Assembly: GCA_013397845.1 (NCBI GenBank)
Contig: VZTG01006794.1
Span: 1-64,000, forward strand
Origin: Melanocharis versteri
Taxonomy: Eukaryota; Chordata; Aves; Passeriformes; Melanocharitidae
DNA length: 64,000 bases
Reading direction: 5' to 3'
The position numbers and the translations under genes are program-made. Under the pieces are notes generated by a model. That model was not told where the DNA came from and searched no databases. It worked only from the letters and a program-made list of their open reading frames with translations. Of this stretch, positions 11,499-22,924 are shown one piece after another (position 1 is the stretch's first letter; each line of letters starts with the position of its first letter).

Positions 11499-14484
11499 CC
11501 AGATGCAGTTTGGGACCCCAGAATGAGCCCACTGGTGGCTCTGGCCCCCTCCCTGAGGACTTGCTGTCCTGGGAGCCTGTTTGCACTTGGGTAAGAGCAG
11601 AGCTGTTGCACTGATTCACCTGGGACTCCACCGAGGGATTCAGACAGGGATGAAGGTTTCCAAGATCATTTTTCCTGGGATCACGGGTTACTCTGAGCCC
11701 TGCTGAGGGACAGGGCTGAGCTTCTCCCAGCCCAGCAGAGCAGCGGCTGCTCCCGCTCCGTTTGCCATCCATCTCCTCAAGGGCACCACGCACTGGAAAT
11801 TTGCTCCATGGCTTTTTTCCTGCCTAACTCCTGGTTTTGTCCTTTGTGTGCAAAGTGAGTCTCACCAGATCTGGATCACAGACTCAGGCTCCCCTTCCCA
11901 AATCCCTGTCTCTCAGCAAAGCCGGCACACGTGTCTCAAGGTTGCACTTCAGATGATGAATTTATGTGGCTTTGAGCTGAATACTTAAAGGAGTTGTTTG
12001 GTGATTTTATCCTTGGATGTTGAGATGCAGCTGCTTAAATACAGCTCCTAAACTTTCTTTTTTTTTTTTTTAATGTGAAAACATTGATGTCTGAGGACAG
12101 CTGCTGTCCAAGGACTGACCCATTTTGAGAGTACAGCTGTATTTTTCTGGCCCATCTTCTTTTTGCTTCCTTGTGCAGTATTTGTTTCCTGAGAGAAAAC
12201 AACAGATCAATTTTGCTTCATTATGTTCGCTGCACATTTTTAGAGATTCCTTACAAAATTCGCTGTACTGTTCCACCCTGTTTATCTGAAAGGTTGCAGG
12301 AATTGAAGCATCATTAGATCCTTGACAGGAATTTTTTCTGCCTACAATTTACCGTCCCTGCTTGGAGAAAAGCCTCAAATCAAAGGCAGGAGAGCTGCCC
12401 TGGAGCTCGTTAGCTGTGTGAGGCTATGCTCTCTCTGCAGATCACATCAACAGCTCACCCAGGGCTTCCAAAACCTCCTGATGTTTTGTGGAAGAAACCC
12501 CAAGCCCAAAACAGGACTTTGCTTCCCACATCATGCTCCCAGATCACAAACCCCAGCTCATCTGCAGCAGCTTTTTTCAACACCAAAACCCTAGCGGAAA
12601 AAAATCCTTCACCTCCTAATCTGTGTTTACTCCACGTTCTACATAAAAGCTTCCCAAACCCAATGGGATAAGAGCATGTCCAATAGCACTGATGAAAATA
12701 ATGGCTCTTATTCGGCCCCTGGTTCCTCATACTCTCCCACTCCTCTCCTTTTAATTGCAAGCTTTGAGGCATGTCCTGATGTTCAGTTCGTGCCTGTGGA
12801 GCATCTGCCATGGCCTGGGAATGTGCTTCTGGATGCTGCTGCTGTACAAGTGCTGGGAGCTGTGTCCTCACACTTTGGTTGCAACCACCACCTCACTCCT
12901 CCAATGCCAAAAATGAGGGGGAGCATCCTGAAAACATAACGATTTATAATTTTTTCCACTTGGCCAGAGGAATTCACTAAACCAAGTTTCCTTTTACTTC
13001 GCAATATGTTCTTAAGAGAGAGCAGTCGGGCATTAAAAACATTGGCTTCTGTGGACTAAAATATCTCTTGTTTGTTCTCCTGGAAGAGGTGACCTTAAAA
13101 CATTTGTGCATCAATTCACCCCTAATATCACGAGGCCTCTGCAAAAACAGCTTTTAACCTGAAATCACATCTCGCGTGTGAAACCAGGGGGAATATAAGC
13201 CAAACAACAACTTTGTGTTAGCCTAGAACTGTCTTTAACCTGAGAAATGAAACAAAAACTTTGGAAGTCCACAGAAATGCCACAAGTGTTTGTTTGCACA
13301 TCCAGAAGGGGTTAAAACCTGCATCCCAGTCCTGGTGGCACCTCACATCACCATCCTCCCTGTCTCTTGCTCTCCCCATCTCTACACTTGGAGCCCCTCT
13401 AGGGGCAGTCCAAAAAAATCCAGACAAGGTCTTTGATTGCCACCAAAGCATGTTGGCCAGCAGGCCCAGCTTTATGGTCTGTGTGCCATGGGATGTTGGA
13501 GTGATGGGGGACTGGGATGCTCCCAGTGGGAGGGGTTTGCTCTGGGGGCTGAGCACCTCCAGGAGCCACCCACACAGCCCATTGCCCCAGCAGGAATGAC
13601 CCAGCCTGGGAGACCCCAGTGGCAGCACTGGATGCAGATGGAGATGCATTCCTCATCCCGGGAGGGGTGGCATGGGGAGGTTGTGCCCTGAGGGCAGCAG
13701 TCACTTAGCAGCTCCTGGCTGATTCTCATAGCAGCTGGGACCTTTCCAGTCGATATTAGAAACCTGAAGCATGAGAATGGACAGCTTGGGTCCTGTTTCC
13801 AGGTGAATTTGTGTTTCTCCCGGGGTTTCATGGCTTGCTTGGAGGTCTTTGCTAGCAGGGCGATGCTGGGAGGAAGAGCCAGGTTTGGGCAGCGTCGCTC
13901 CCTGCTTCCAGTCACCCACAGCTGGGAGCAGTCCCTAAGGAGGCAGAATGGCACAGGCAGGGACAGCTCTAAAACGGCATCCTCTTGTTCATGTGGAGCA
14001 TGAACCTCAGCATCCTTGGGAAGACACAAAGACCCCGTGTCCTGGCTTTGGAAGACACTGTTGCTGTGAGAACTGTAAAGAAAATACCTCTGGACACAGA
14101 CCCTGTGACGCCTGGGTGTTTGTTGTAGGGCTAAGTCAAATGCTGAGAATTTATCCAAGTGCCTTCTTGGACAGAGCACAGCTACTTGAATAGATTCTAT
14201 CACTATTTTAAATGATCGTTTTTCATTTAAAAAGTGTTCTTTTCTATTGGATTGCATCCTCACCCATAATTATTACATTGCCATGAAAAAGGAGCTTAGT
14301 TCTCTAACGAATAGCACAGTAAGAGGTTTTCTGTCCTGAAAAGGCCGGTGCTGGAGCTGATGGAGGCTGAGCCCTCATCAGTGCCACTCCCCCAGCAAAG
14401 CTCCCACCGTGGGGTAAGGATCCCCCATCCCTGCAGCTCCCTGCTCCCACCAGTGTTTCCCTGTGCCCGCTCGGGCGGCTTAAT
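11499..14484. other. Unique non-coding stretch
   Basis: No gene is recognised. A run of 14 T lies at 12058-12071. The minus strand has an open frame of 263 codons (13472-14263), the longest in the window, but its translation shows no domain, repeat, signal peptide or family motif that I can name. The low-numbered half is GC-rich and the high-numbered half AT-rich, which is not what a single real exon usually shows. Confidence 0.5.
12058..12071 (+). repeat. Poly-T tract
   Basis: An uninterrupted run of 14 T. It could be a simple mononucleotide repeat. There is no adjacent retroposon that would make it a reverse-oriented poly-A tail. Confidence 0.7.
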
Positions 14485-15235
14485 CCAAATTCCATGTGAA
14501 ACGATGTCAAACACTTTGCAAAACCCTGGGAATATTACAGCTACCTAATAACCATGACTAAGCTAATGAATTCAGATGTCTAAGGATCTCTGTTTCATAA
14601 ATCCATTAGTTTTATTCCTAGCCTTTAATTCTTCCTCATTTGAATTCCCTTTCACCTATACCATTATTTTGTCCAGGATTACTGGCTTGTAGTTATCTGG
14701 GACATAATGACAGCCTTTTGAAAATATAAACCAGCTCTTTCCCAACTTCTCTGGTGTTGATTAAAAGCGAACATCTGCAGACCTCAATCTTCTGAGACAC
14801 TCAGACACGAGTTACATGGGCACTGATTTCTAAGTGTACCCCCTGACAACGCAGATATAATTTACTACACTGTTGATTAGAGATGGAACAGGAACGATTT
14901 GATCTCCCATTAGGGAGATAAAGCACATCGTTCTGTCTTTCTAAATGCCACAAAGAAATACTGACCAGGTCTTACTGCGCTGATTGAACCGTGTCACCCA
15001 GTGATGAACACATCAGCTGGCACTATTTTTTTTCTGTTTAATGACATTAAAAATTTTTGTGCTTACTCTTGATAGCCACAGATTTCAAGCTCTTGTCCCT
15101 CATCAGCAAGCTGAGCTTCATAATGTCTGATACACATCATTTTCTATTCAGCTTCTTTACAAGCTACTGCTTTTTGGGGTTTTTCGGAATGTCTCCTCTG
15201 ACCTGGCCCCTGAATCTGGAAGTCCCTCAAGGCAA
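14485..15235 (-). mobile_element. Ancient CR1/L3-group LINE, reverse-transcriptase remnant
   Basis: Read on the minus strand, 14485-14523 encodes F-C-K-V-F-D-I-V-S-H-G-I-W, which fits reverse-transcriptase motif A of CR1-clade LINEs (K-A-F-D-x-V-x-H-G-I-L). The motif A aspartate codon is at 14506-14508. About 300 bases 5' of this on the minus strand, at 14821-14829, the codons for K-S-V precede a decayed version of the G-P-D-x-L-H-P-R-V-L region, interrupted by a stop. Further plus-strand segments (gtccaggattactggcttgt near 14672, tgtttaatgacattaa near 15036, cttgatagccacagatttca near 15069) match my memory of old amniote L3-like CR1 sequence read antisense. Frameshifts and stops are frequent, and the YADD motif C and the 3' end are absent. 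This copy is much older than the CR1 tails elsewhere in the window. Confidence 0.7.
14902..14919. repeat. Short perfect inverted repeat, 7-bp arms
   Basis: atctccc-atta-gggagat, a perfect 7-bp inverted repeat with a 4-base centre. It lies inside the old LINE remnant and may be chance. Confidence 0.6.
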
Positions 15236-18200
15236 AGCCAACATCTCTTTATAATGAATTCCAGGAGCTTGTCCACATGACGATCCCTATCTAAAAATTT
15301 CCAATATTTGTTCACTCATTTCTGTCCATATTTTGGCTTTCCACAGCCCTTTGGAAGCTGCTGTGGGACCGTATGGCCGTAAATAATGATGATATTGATG
15401 AAAATGCCCTTTGTCAGCCCATATTGGACGTAATCAGGCACCGATCGCCAGTTCCTAAGCAACCACAAAATTCCTGTCCAGCAACCAAATCCAGAACAGG
15501 CTCCAGGTTTGTTTTGGTCAAAATATCTTCTGTGTTAGAAAATTATTAGCTCATTATGAGAAAGCCTTGTGGTGTTTTAATTACTGGCTGCACAGGACTT
15601 CCAGCAAAAGTCACCCTTGGGAATGATATCAGTTTTCTTCCTGCAGGTTGTCAGCAGGAGCAGCAGAGCCTGCCCTGCTCCAAGATGCAGCATCTCCTTG
15701 GGAAAAGGATCCCTCTCCCACACGCCCAGGGTTCATCAGGAAACACATCCACACAAATTCTTCACTCCTCCAGCATGAAGCCAGAGGTCCTACAGAGCTA
15801 CAGATAAAAGCACTCCCTGCTCCTGAAGATGGAAATCTCCCTTTCCAGACAGGTGATTCCCAAATTTTCAGGTTCCCAGCATTTCTGATCACATTTCTGA
15901 GAAAGGAGTGATTTGCCGGAGCTGAATCTCTCCAGGTTTCCGTTCCTATCTGCTTGTATTAAGCCACTTCAAATTTCCCTCTAGGCAGAAATTAAATCTG
16001 AATCAGGAAAATCTTGATGGAAAATAACATTCTCTCTCCAAAGGATATATTATTTTTTCTTCAGTTAATTAAAAAGTGAATTAGACTCATCCTTTTCCAA
16101 AGTTTCTTGAGTGTCTGGAGGTCATGGGCAACTGAGAAGAAGCAAAGACAACTCAAAAGAGCATGAAACAGCCCTTTGCAGCAAGAGATGAAAGAGTCAA
16201 CACAAGAAAAACCCAACCTCTTGGAACCCTTCAAAGGACCTGAGTGTCAGCAGCCAACCATCAGGAGGGCAAGGTTGAAACAGATCACAGGGAGAGTTGG
16301 TCACCTGGAGCTGCTCTCACATCTTAGCAGGGCCCCAGGAGAATGGTGTCCCAAAATGCCCAAAAATAGAAATGCTACAGGCACTGGGCAAAGGAAAAAC
16401 TGCTGAGAGCACCGTGCCAAGTGTCCTGCATGCCCCTTCCAGAGGGCACGTGGCCACTGCAGTGCGGGCCACCAGCAGGCAGGGTCCACAGCAATCACAC
16501 CAAACCCCCCTCTCCCTCCGTCCTCGCGTTTTCCCAGGCTCAGTTACAGAGCAGCCATCCCCCCTGCAGTCTGAGCTCCCTCCTGGCCTTCAGTACCTCT
16601 ACTGCTCTCCCCAAATCTCCCTGTCCTTCCTCCCACCCACCCTCTCGTGTGTCAGATATCTCCCAGAACTGCTGGACTACGAGAATCATTCCCAGCGAGC
16701 AGCACGTTGGGAAGCTCAGCTCACGTTTGCTTCTCTCTATTGTGTTCATTTTGGGGACAAGGAAAACTGTCCTACAAGAACCTTTCCTACCACAGTGATA
16801 CCTCTGCTTTCAGGGCAGCTGAGCTGTGCTTTGAGCTGTGTGAAACCCCAAGACTCTCTGCATCCAGTGAATTGGAGATTGAAGAGATATTTCCTTCAGA
16901 AAAGGGGTTTTTTTCAGCCCAGCAGGCAAAAAACAAGACAAAGCATCTCTGTTAAAACTGAATCAAAACTCAGCTTTTGCTGTTGTCTCCCAGGTAGGTG
17001 ACAATTCCTGGAGTCACTCTCATCCAGAACACCTGGTAGCTTTGCTTAGATATTAAAGGATCCAGCTTCAAAAGTGTGGATTTCTCTGCAACACTTCTGA
17101 GCTCTTCCGACCTGTTCGAGCCATGCTTCCCCAGAGCAGTGCCTCTGGCAGGCAAAAGCCAGGATGCAATTCCCTGAATTCAGCACGATGTTATTTATCT
17201 GAGCAGGGAGCAACAATAGCACAGCAGAGATTCCATTTCCTTTCAGCACATAAGAAATCCAGCGAGTGAAGGTGAGATTCAATAATGCAGCAGACAGAAA
17301 GAGAGCAAGGCAAGGGAAGGTTTTCAAGTCCTTTTCCTCTGCAAGGAGGTATAAAAACCTTACAGGAGCCTTCACATCTGCATCTCCCTGGTTCAGCCTC
17401 TTAACAAAGGTGCCTCAAATACTCCCTGTACAGACTCACCACAAGCTTTCCTGGGTGGCTGCAGAAGGATCCAACTTCCCAGCTAGCAGAGTTTCATGTG
17501 GACTGGCTTGGGGTTTGCTGCTCAAACCACTGACCCAGCTCCTTCATTTTATCAGAATTTTTTTTTTTCTTTCACAGGGAAAAGGTGCTGCTTGATTTTG
17601 GAGGACAATAAGCAGTACAAAGGCATCTAAGTTCCTGATGCTTTTGTTCCCAGCAAAACACGTTGGGTGTGCTGGCAGAGGCTTTGCAGACACAGCACTG
17701 GGCCCTGGGGCCTCAGTTCAGTGAAACACTCAGAGAGGTGTTGAAGTGCATCCTCACCCAGGAAAAAGAAAATTAAAAATTAAAAAATTGGGAATTATAC
17801 ATATATTGGAGATTTAAGCATGTGCTTAAGCATGTACAGGCAAACTGTGACAGGAAGGGTGGGCAGCTGAGCCCACCCAGAGCTGACAAACTGTGAAGCA
17901 ACTGATGCTCACACGAGTGGAAGGAATACACAAGCAAGATGCACAGAAGGAGGAGTGACATCTTGGCAATTCATTGTAATCAGAAACCCGGGTTTTGGCA
18001 GTGCCTCACGGCTTTACTTTCAGCCAACACAACAGAAAATGTTGTGCCTCCTGTGCAAGAGATTGCAAGAATTCATCAGTCTCATTCGAAGCCAGAATAC
18101 TCCTTTATCACCAAAGACTTCTCGAGATCTGACTGTGAGCCAAGGACTGCAATGAAATGTAGGACTTAATTATGTTTGACAAAAGCAAGTCAATTAAAGG

Positions 18201-19710
18201 CTGTTTCACATCTGTGCCATTTGACTGGGGCTTCTGCTTTATCATCTCTTCTCTGGTCCCTTGCAGAAATTTAATATTTATGGCCAGGAATTAGGTCAAA
18301 GCCTGGGAATGAATAAATGTTTGCAGCTCTTTGCAGGAGACAGGGAAAATTTCAGATTGCTAAACATGAAGCAAACCCCACTATAATGACAAAGTGGTCA
18401 GACAACGCCTCCATCAGTGAAGAAGGAACTTCACCTGAGCATGTGCCATACCTGGGCAGCTTGAGCTGCAGGGGTGGTGGGGCTGCACAGGAGATGCTCA
18501 GGGTAAAGCTGTTTGATCCACAGAGCCATTGCCCATCTCTGGGTGTTTTCTTTCACTGACATCCCTTAGATTTGTTTTTAAATTGATGGTAGAAATAACC
18601 CTTATAGGAGAGCTCAGGAATTCTGCAGTTCACTGGTTTTAAGTGCCTGGGTTTAGACTTCAGGGATCTGAGTGTCCGGTGTTTCTTTGGGAAGTGGTGT
18701 TCCTGCAGTGAAGCCCTTCCCCAATGTAGGGCTTGCATGCAACAAACTCCCCTGACTCCCACCCCCCTCCTGAGACCCTCTTCTTCCACTTCAAGATCCT
18801 TGACCCCCATCAGCTGCTCAAAGGCACAGGACACTGCACAATTTAACTTTTTACTGAGCAGGACTACATGCTCTAAAGCAGCCAGACCGAGTTTGAATGT
18901 ACAGGGAGGGGGAAAATCGTGTGCTTGGTGCAGCAGCACAGCCCCAACAGCATCAGCACACCCTCAAACCCACTTGCCTCTCCCTTGTGTTCAGCATCCA
19001 GTAAAGCAAACTGCATAAAAGCAACTCCCAAGTTACTTCTGAAAACTCAGAAGCAAAAAGAGGAAAAACAACAGTTTTCTTTATGGTGACTGGTAGCATT
19101 ATTTCCCCATATACCTAAATGTAATGTCTGAATTAAATTTGGCAGAAACCTTTTAAGTGAATTTATTGAAAGGTGATGTTTACCTATTCCTCTTTATACC
19201 ATTCAGGGATTGTTTTTCTCGTACACTTGCCCCTGACAGTTTAATATTTATACCTGTATTAAACTACTCGCACTGCTTTCAACACATTGTCTGACATCAT
19301 TCAATCTTTAATAACTTGCCTGCAACAAAATTGTTTCCAATACACTTTTAAATCCTGCAGCAAGACTTTTGGTGCCAGGAAGTAAAAGCTGACACTAATG
19401 GTTGAAGGTTTGGACCCAGAAATCCAGCAGAAAGGTTTATCACGCTCCAGAGGAACTTGAAGACACAACATAAATATGGAGCAAAAATCCCAAATCACAT
19501 TCTGTCTTCTGGCTTTTACCTTCTGTGAGAAGATGATGACACAAAACTTGTAGGTTGTGTTGCTGCCAAAGGAGTCTGTGAGTGCTGGGCTTGGCTTTCC
19601 AGCATTTCGGAGGAAAAGGTGTCAAACCAGCTCAGGAATGCCGGTGGTTACCTCAGAGGGGAGGAGAGCAGAGCCTTGCAAAGCCCCAGCCCTGCAGGAA
19701 TTGAAGAAGA
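15236..19710. other. Unique non-coding stretch
   Basis: No gene is recognised. Features of note are an acceptor-like pyrimidine tract ending in ctttcacag at 17562-17578 (no credible exon follows), an A/T-rich patch at 17763-17815, and a 12-bp tandem duplication at 17814-17837. A plus-strand frame of 234 codons (16297-17001) has no recognisable domain. Confidence 0.5.
17814..17837 (+). repeat. Two-copy 12-bp tandem repeat
   Basis: ttaagcatgtgc followed directly by ttaagcatgtac, differing at one position. The centre (gcttaagc) is also palindromic. Confidence 0.75.
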
Positions 19711-19916
19711 GTAGGTTTAGACTGGCTATTAGAGAGAAATTCTTCCCTATGAGGGTGGTGAGGCCCTGGCACAGGTTGGCCAGAGAAGCTGAAGTTGTTC
19801 CATCCCTGGAAGCCTCCAAGGCCAGGTTGGACAGGGTTTGGAGCAACCTGGTCCAGTGGAAGGTGGAATGAGATGAACTTTCCTTTCCAACCCAAACCAT
19901 TATGGGATTCTGTGAT
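19711..19916 (+). mobile_element. CR1 LINE 3' end with internal deletion
   Basis: Follows the CR1 3' end: gtaggtttagactggctatt, gagagaaattcttccctatg, ggtggtgaggccctggcaca, a ccatccctggaagcctccaa block, gccaggttggacagggtttg, and the tail ccaacccaaaccattatggg with attctgtgat. Compared with the copy at 44483-44751 it lacks about 23 bp (the gtccctgcccatggcagggg segment) between ggaaggt and ggaatgagatga. Homology begins just upstream, near the gaagaag at 19703. Confidence 0.92.
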
Positions 19917-22880
19917 CTGTCCATTAAACACCCCTTCAAGAAAGTAAATATTACAATAAAACAACATACTCCCAGCAAGCGTCCCAAACACCCTGCCAAA
20001 AATCAGATGGACGTGGGCATTTCTGCATCCACAGGGTTTATAATGGACACGAGGTTGTGGCTTTTTGAAGCCATCACCTTGCTGACGTTACTCTTTCATA
20101 TTACAGCAGGAAAAAACAATCTCATCTTAACAAAAAATACCTTTGTAAATTAAGCCCAAATTAAATTAGTATTTGATTCTCCTGGAGCCGCCCACAAAGG
20201 CAGAAAAATAATCCATTATTCACCTGGCTTTAATTCCAACTTCTCTGGAGCTGAGGTCACCCTCTATTAATCACAAGTGGTCTCTGCATTACACAATAGG
20301 CAAAGAGGTAAAAGCTTTGTTGCCTAGTATTTATTCTGTCTTCCTTTTGAAATAACAAACCCAAGATAAACAGAAACCTTTTACCCTGCTCCAGCACTAA
20401 CCACAGCCTGTCCTGAGGAGCTGGGAGCCAGCAGCACGCGGGCACTGCACCAGAGGGAAATGTGCTGCAGGCACTTCAGAGCTGCCGCTCACATTTCCCC
20501 CACACCTGCTTTTAAGCACATCCATCCTGCTGTATTTTTAAATGTTAGATTTATTTTCTTAGTGAACAGCTCATCTCACTGCTGAAGGCAAAAACAGAGT
20601 GTTGGGGGCTTAAATAAAAATGCCCTCGGTGCTGGAGGCGCTGGGGTGAAGCAGAGCATCCTCCTGAGCTGGTGGATGCTGACTGATGGACTGACTGCTG
20701 GGGTTAGCTTATATTTTTTTATTGTTTTAAGAACTTTCCTTTCCCGCCTGACTCTTCTTTCCTGATGCTTCTGGAGGAAAGGGTTCCTGTGGGACAGATC
20801 ATCCCTGTGTTTCCCATCTCCACTGAGGCTTTGCTGCCTCAGGAGGGGATCACCAGCCCCCAGGGACAGCTTCTGATTGAGAGTTTGGAAATGGCAAGGC
20901 ATGAGCCACAACTGTGTGATTCCTGCAGGAAATAACAGTAGGGACTCTTTTTGCAATGCTGTTTCTTTCCATGCAAGGAAAAGACCAGCAAAGCCTTTTC
21001 AGACCTGCAACCTGAACAGTGGCACAGTCAGACTGGACATGGACCAAGGTTTAACTCACATTCCAGGTAACTGAACAGCAAAACAGGGCATTGAGAGAAA
21101 TGGCACATTCATGAATATTTAATGTTTCTAAGGCCAGATTAGATGTCTTACAAAACAAATACTCTGGGTCTACTAAAGCAAGGGAACTTTTCTGTTAGTG
21201 ATGTGCAAGCTTCATCCACTTCCTTTCAATGCTTTTTCCCTCCCCAGACCACAACTCAGGGTTGTCACGAGCCTGGGAATAATCTCACCTGGAATTGGGG
21301 CAGGCAAGGCTTCAGAGGACCAAATGCTGCCCCCACCCCCCAAGCCTGGGATATTATTTCTGCTGCAGAAAGTCCGCAGGTATCCATCTTTAGTCCCCAG
21401 CTATCCATCTTTCCAGCTGGGCTTCCATCAGAGGCTGTTCATGGGCCAAAAGCCACTGGAATAGCTCAGACCTCACTTCACCAGCCCAGCTGGAAAGCTC
21501 ATTCCTTCAGTGTTCTGAGGCTCATTAAAATGATGGGCTGTCCCTCACCTTCACACTCCTGCCCCTTCCCCTCTCTGCACAGTTTTTGCATCAGAGAAAT
21601 TTCAGCTTTGCAGAAGTGATCATCCTGCTGGAATCATTATATCTGTGCTGAGCTAATTCCTCTCCTAAAGAGCCTGGCAAGCATTAAGCAAAGGCAACCC
21701 AGCTCTGTCCCCTCAGTGCATTGAGAGGGTTCACACTAACACAAACCAGTGCTGACAGCCTCACTCTCTGCTTCACAGGTGTTTCTCCTTCCTTTCTGTT
21801 TCAAAGTGCCAAATGGAGCTGGATTTTGTTTGCAGGCAGGAGCGTTTCTGACTCCCTGCCAGCCAGAACGAGCCAGGCTGGAGCTGGGGAGGCACAGAGA
21901 CAGGAGTGAGCAGTGGCTGATTGCCAAGCCACCAGCCCCAGGTACAAAGGCACTTCCCTGACCCAGCCATGGGGGCAGGGGCATCTCCCCAGTCTGGTCC
22001 TAAGAACCAGAGCACCTCCCAAATAGAGCCCCTGCTCAAATCCACCCCCAAATGGAAGCTCTACCCTGTATCAGACAAGGGAAATGCTGCAAACACCCCA
22101 GACATGGCAGGAAGAGCTGGGACTCCCTGGCAGGTCCCAGCTCCACGGCAGATGACGTCCCCTCTGCTCTGCTGTCTCCTGACAGCCCTCTTTTATATCC
22201 ACCTTGGGTCTCTGAGGCTTCCTGCGAATAACCCACAGGACAGGCAGCAGTGGCTGATTCATGAGCTGATCCTACAGAGTCAGGAAAAACACCTACACCA
22301 GGAAGGAACTGGAAGCATGAAAATAAAGACAAAGGGTTTTTCCTCCTTTCTCACGTGTGTATAAATGATAAGTGATGCCTATTTTGTGTTAACAGTAAGA
22401 GAACCCTCACAAAATACAAGATGCTTGGTCCTCTTCTAGCTCAGAACTAAGTCTCTTTCATATCAAGAAATATTTCAAGGGGAGAAAACAATTTTTTCCC
22501 TCTATTCATCTCTTTATTGTGGCATTTTCCACCCTCTAATTCACAGCTTTCTTCATCCCAGCGGGGCTGAAAATTAGCTCTGCCACCTTGGCCATCCAAA
22601 AGCACTCTACAGCTGGCAGCACCAATTGCCCAGTTTTCTTCAACAGTTAACTCCTCTGCCAAGAGGAACAGAATGATTTGCAGCCGCTCTGCCCATGTAT
22701 TTCCTTGCTTCATGTGGTTTTCTGTCCTTGTCATACCCTGTCCCAAACAAATAAGAGCTAAATAAACAGCTGTTCCTAACCAGTGGTGCTGTCTCCTGCA
22801 AGAAGTGCTCCACAGCCCTGCCATGCCACTGGGGAAAATTATGGAAAGAAACATCCCCTCTGGGGAGAGAAACTTGGTCA
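19917..22880. other. Unique non-coding stretch
   Basis: No gene is recognised. A two-copy 21-bp tandem repeat lies at 21381-21422. The rest is mixed sequence with short frames on both strands. Confidence 0.5.
21381..21422 (+). repeat. Two-copy 21-bp tandem repeat, imperfect
   Basis: tatccatctttagtccccag(c) followed by tatccatctttccagctggg(c). The first 11 bases of the unit are identical in both copies and the remainder has diverged. Confidence 0.65.
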
Positions 22881-22924
22881 TGTTAAGGTTGAAAAAGTCC
22901 TCTAAGAACAAGGGGATCCACTCC
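22881..22924 (-). mobile_element. Possible CR1 tail (slow-evolving lineage), reverse orientation
   Basis: tgttaaggttgaaaaagtcc, then tctaagaacaaggggatcca, resembles the reverse complement of the tail seen at 33996-34050 and 50695-50745 (ggacttgatgctcttggagg, tcttttccaacttcaatg). Only about 44 bp aligns and several bases differ, so confidence is moderate. Confidence 0.5.

Noticed and set aside
13472..14263. 263-codon minus-strand open frame as a gene
   Set aside because: No domain, signal peptide or family motif. With a stop every 20 or so codons, a frame of this length is about what is expected once in 64 kb over six frames, and it spans a composition shift rather than following it.
17562..17600. 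Strong-looking splice acceptor (T-tract then ctttcacag)
   Set aside because: The downstream frames close within a few to some twenty codons, with no donor site or conserved peptide.
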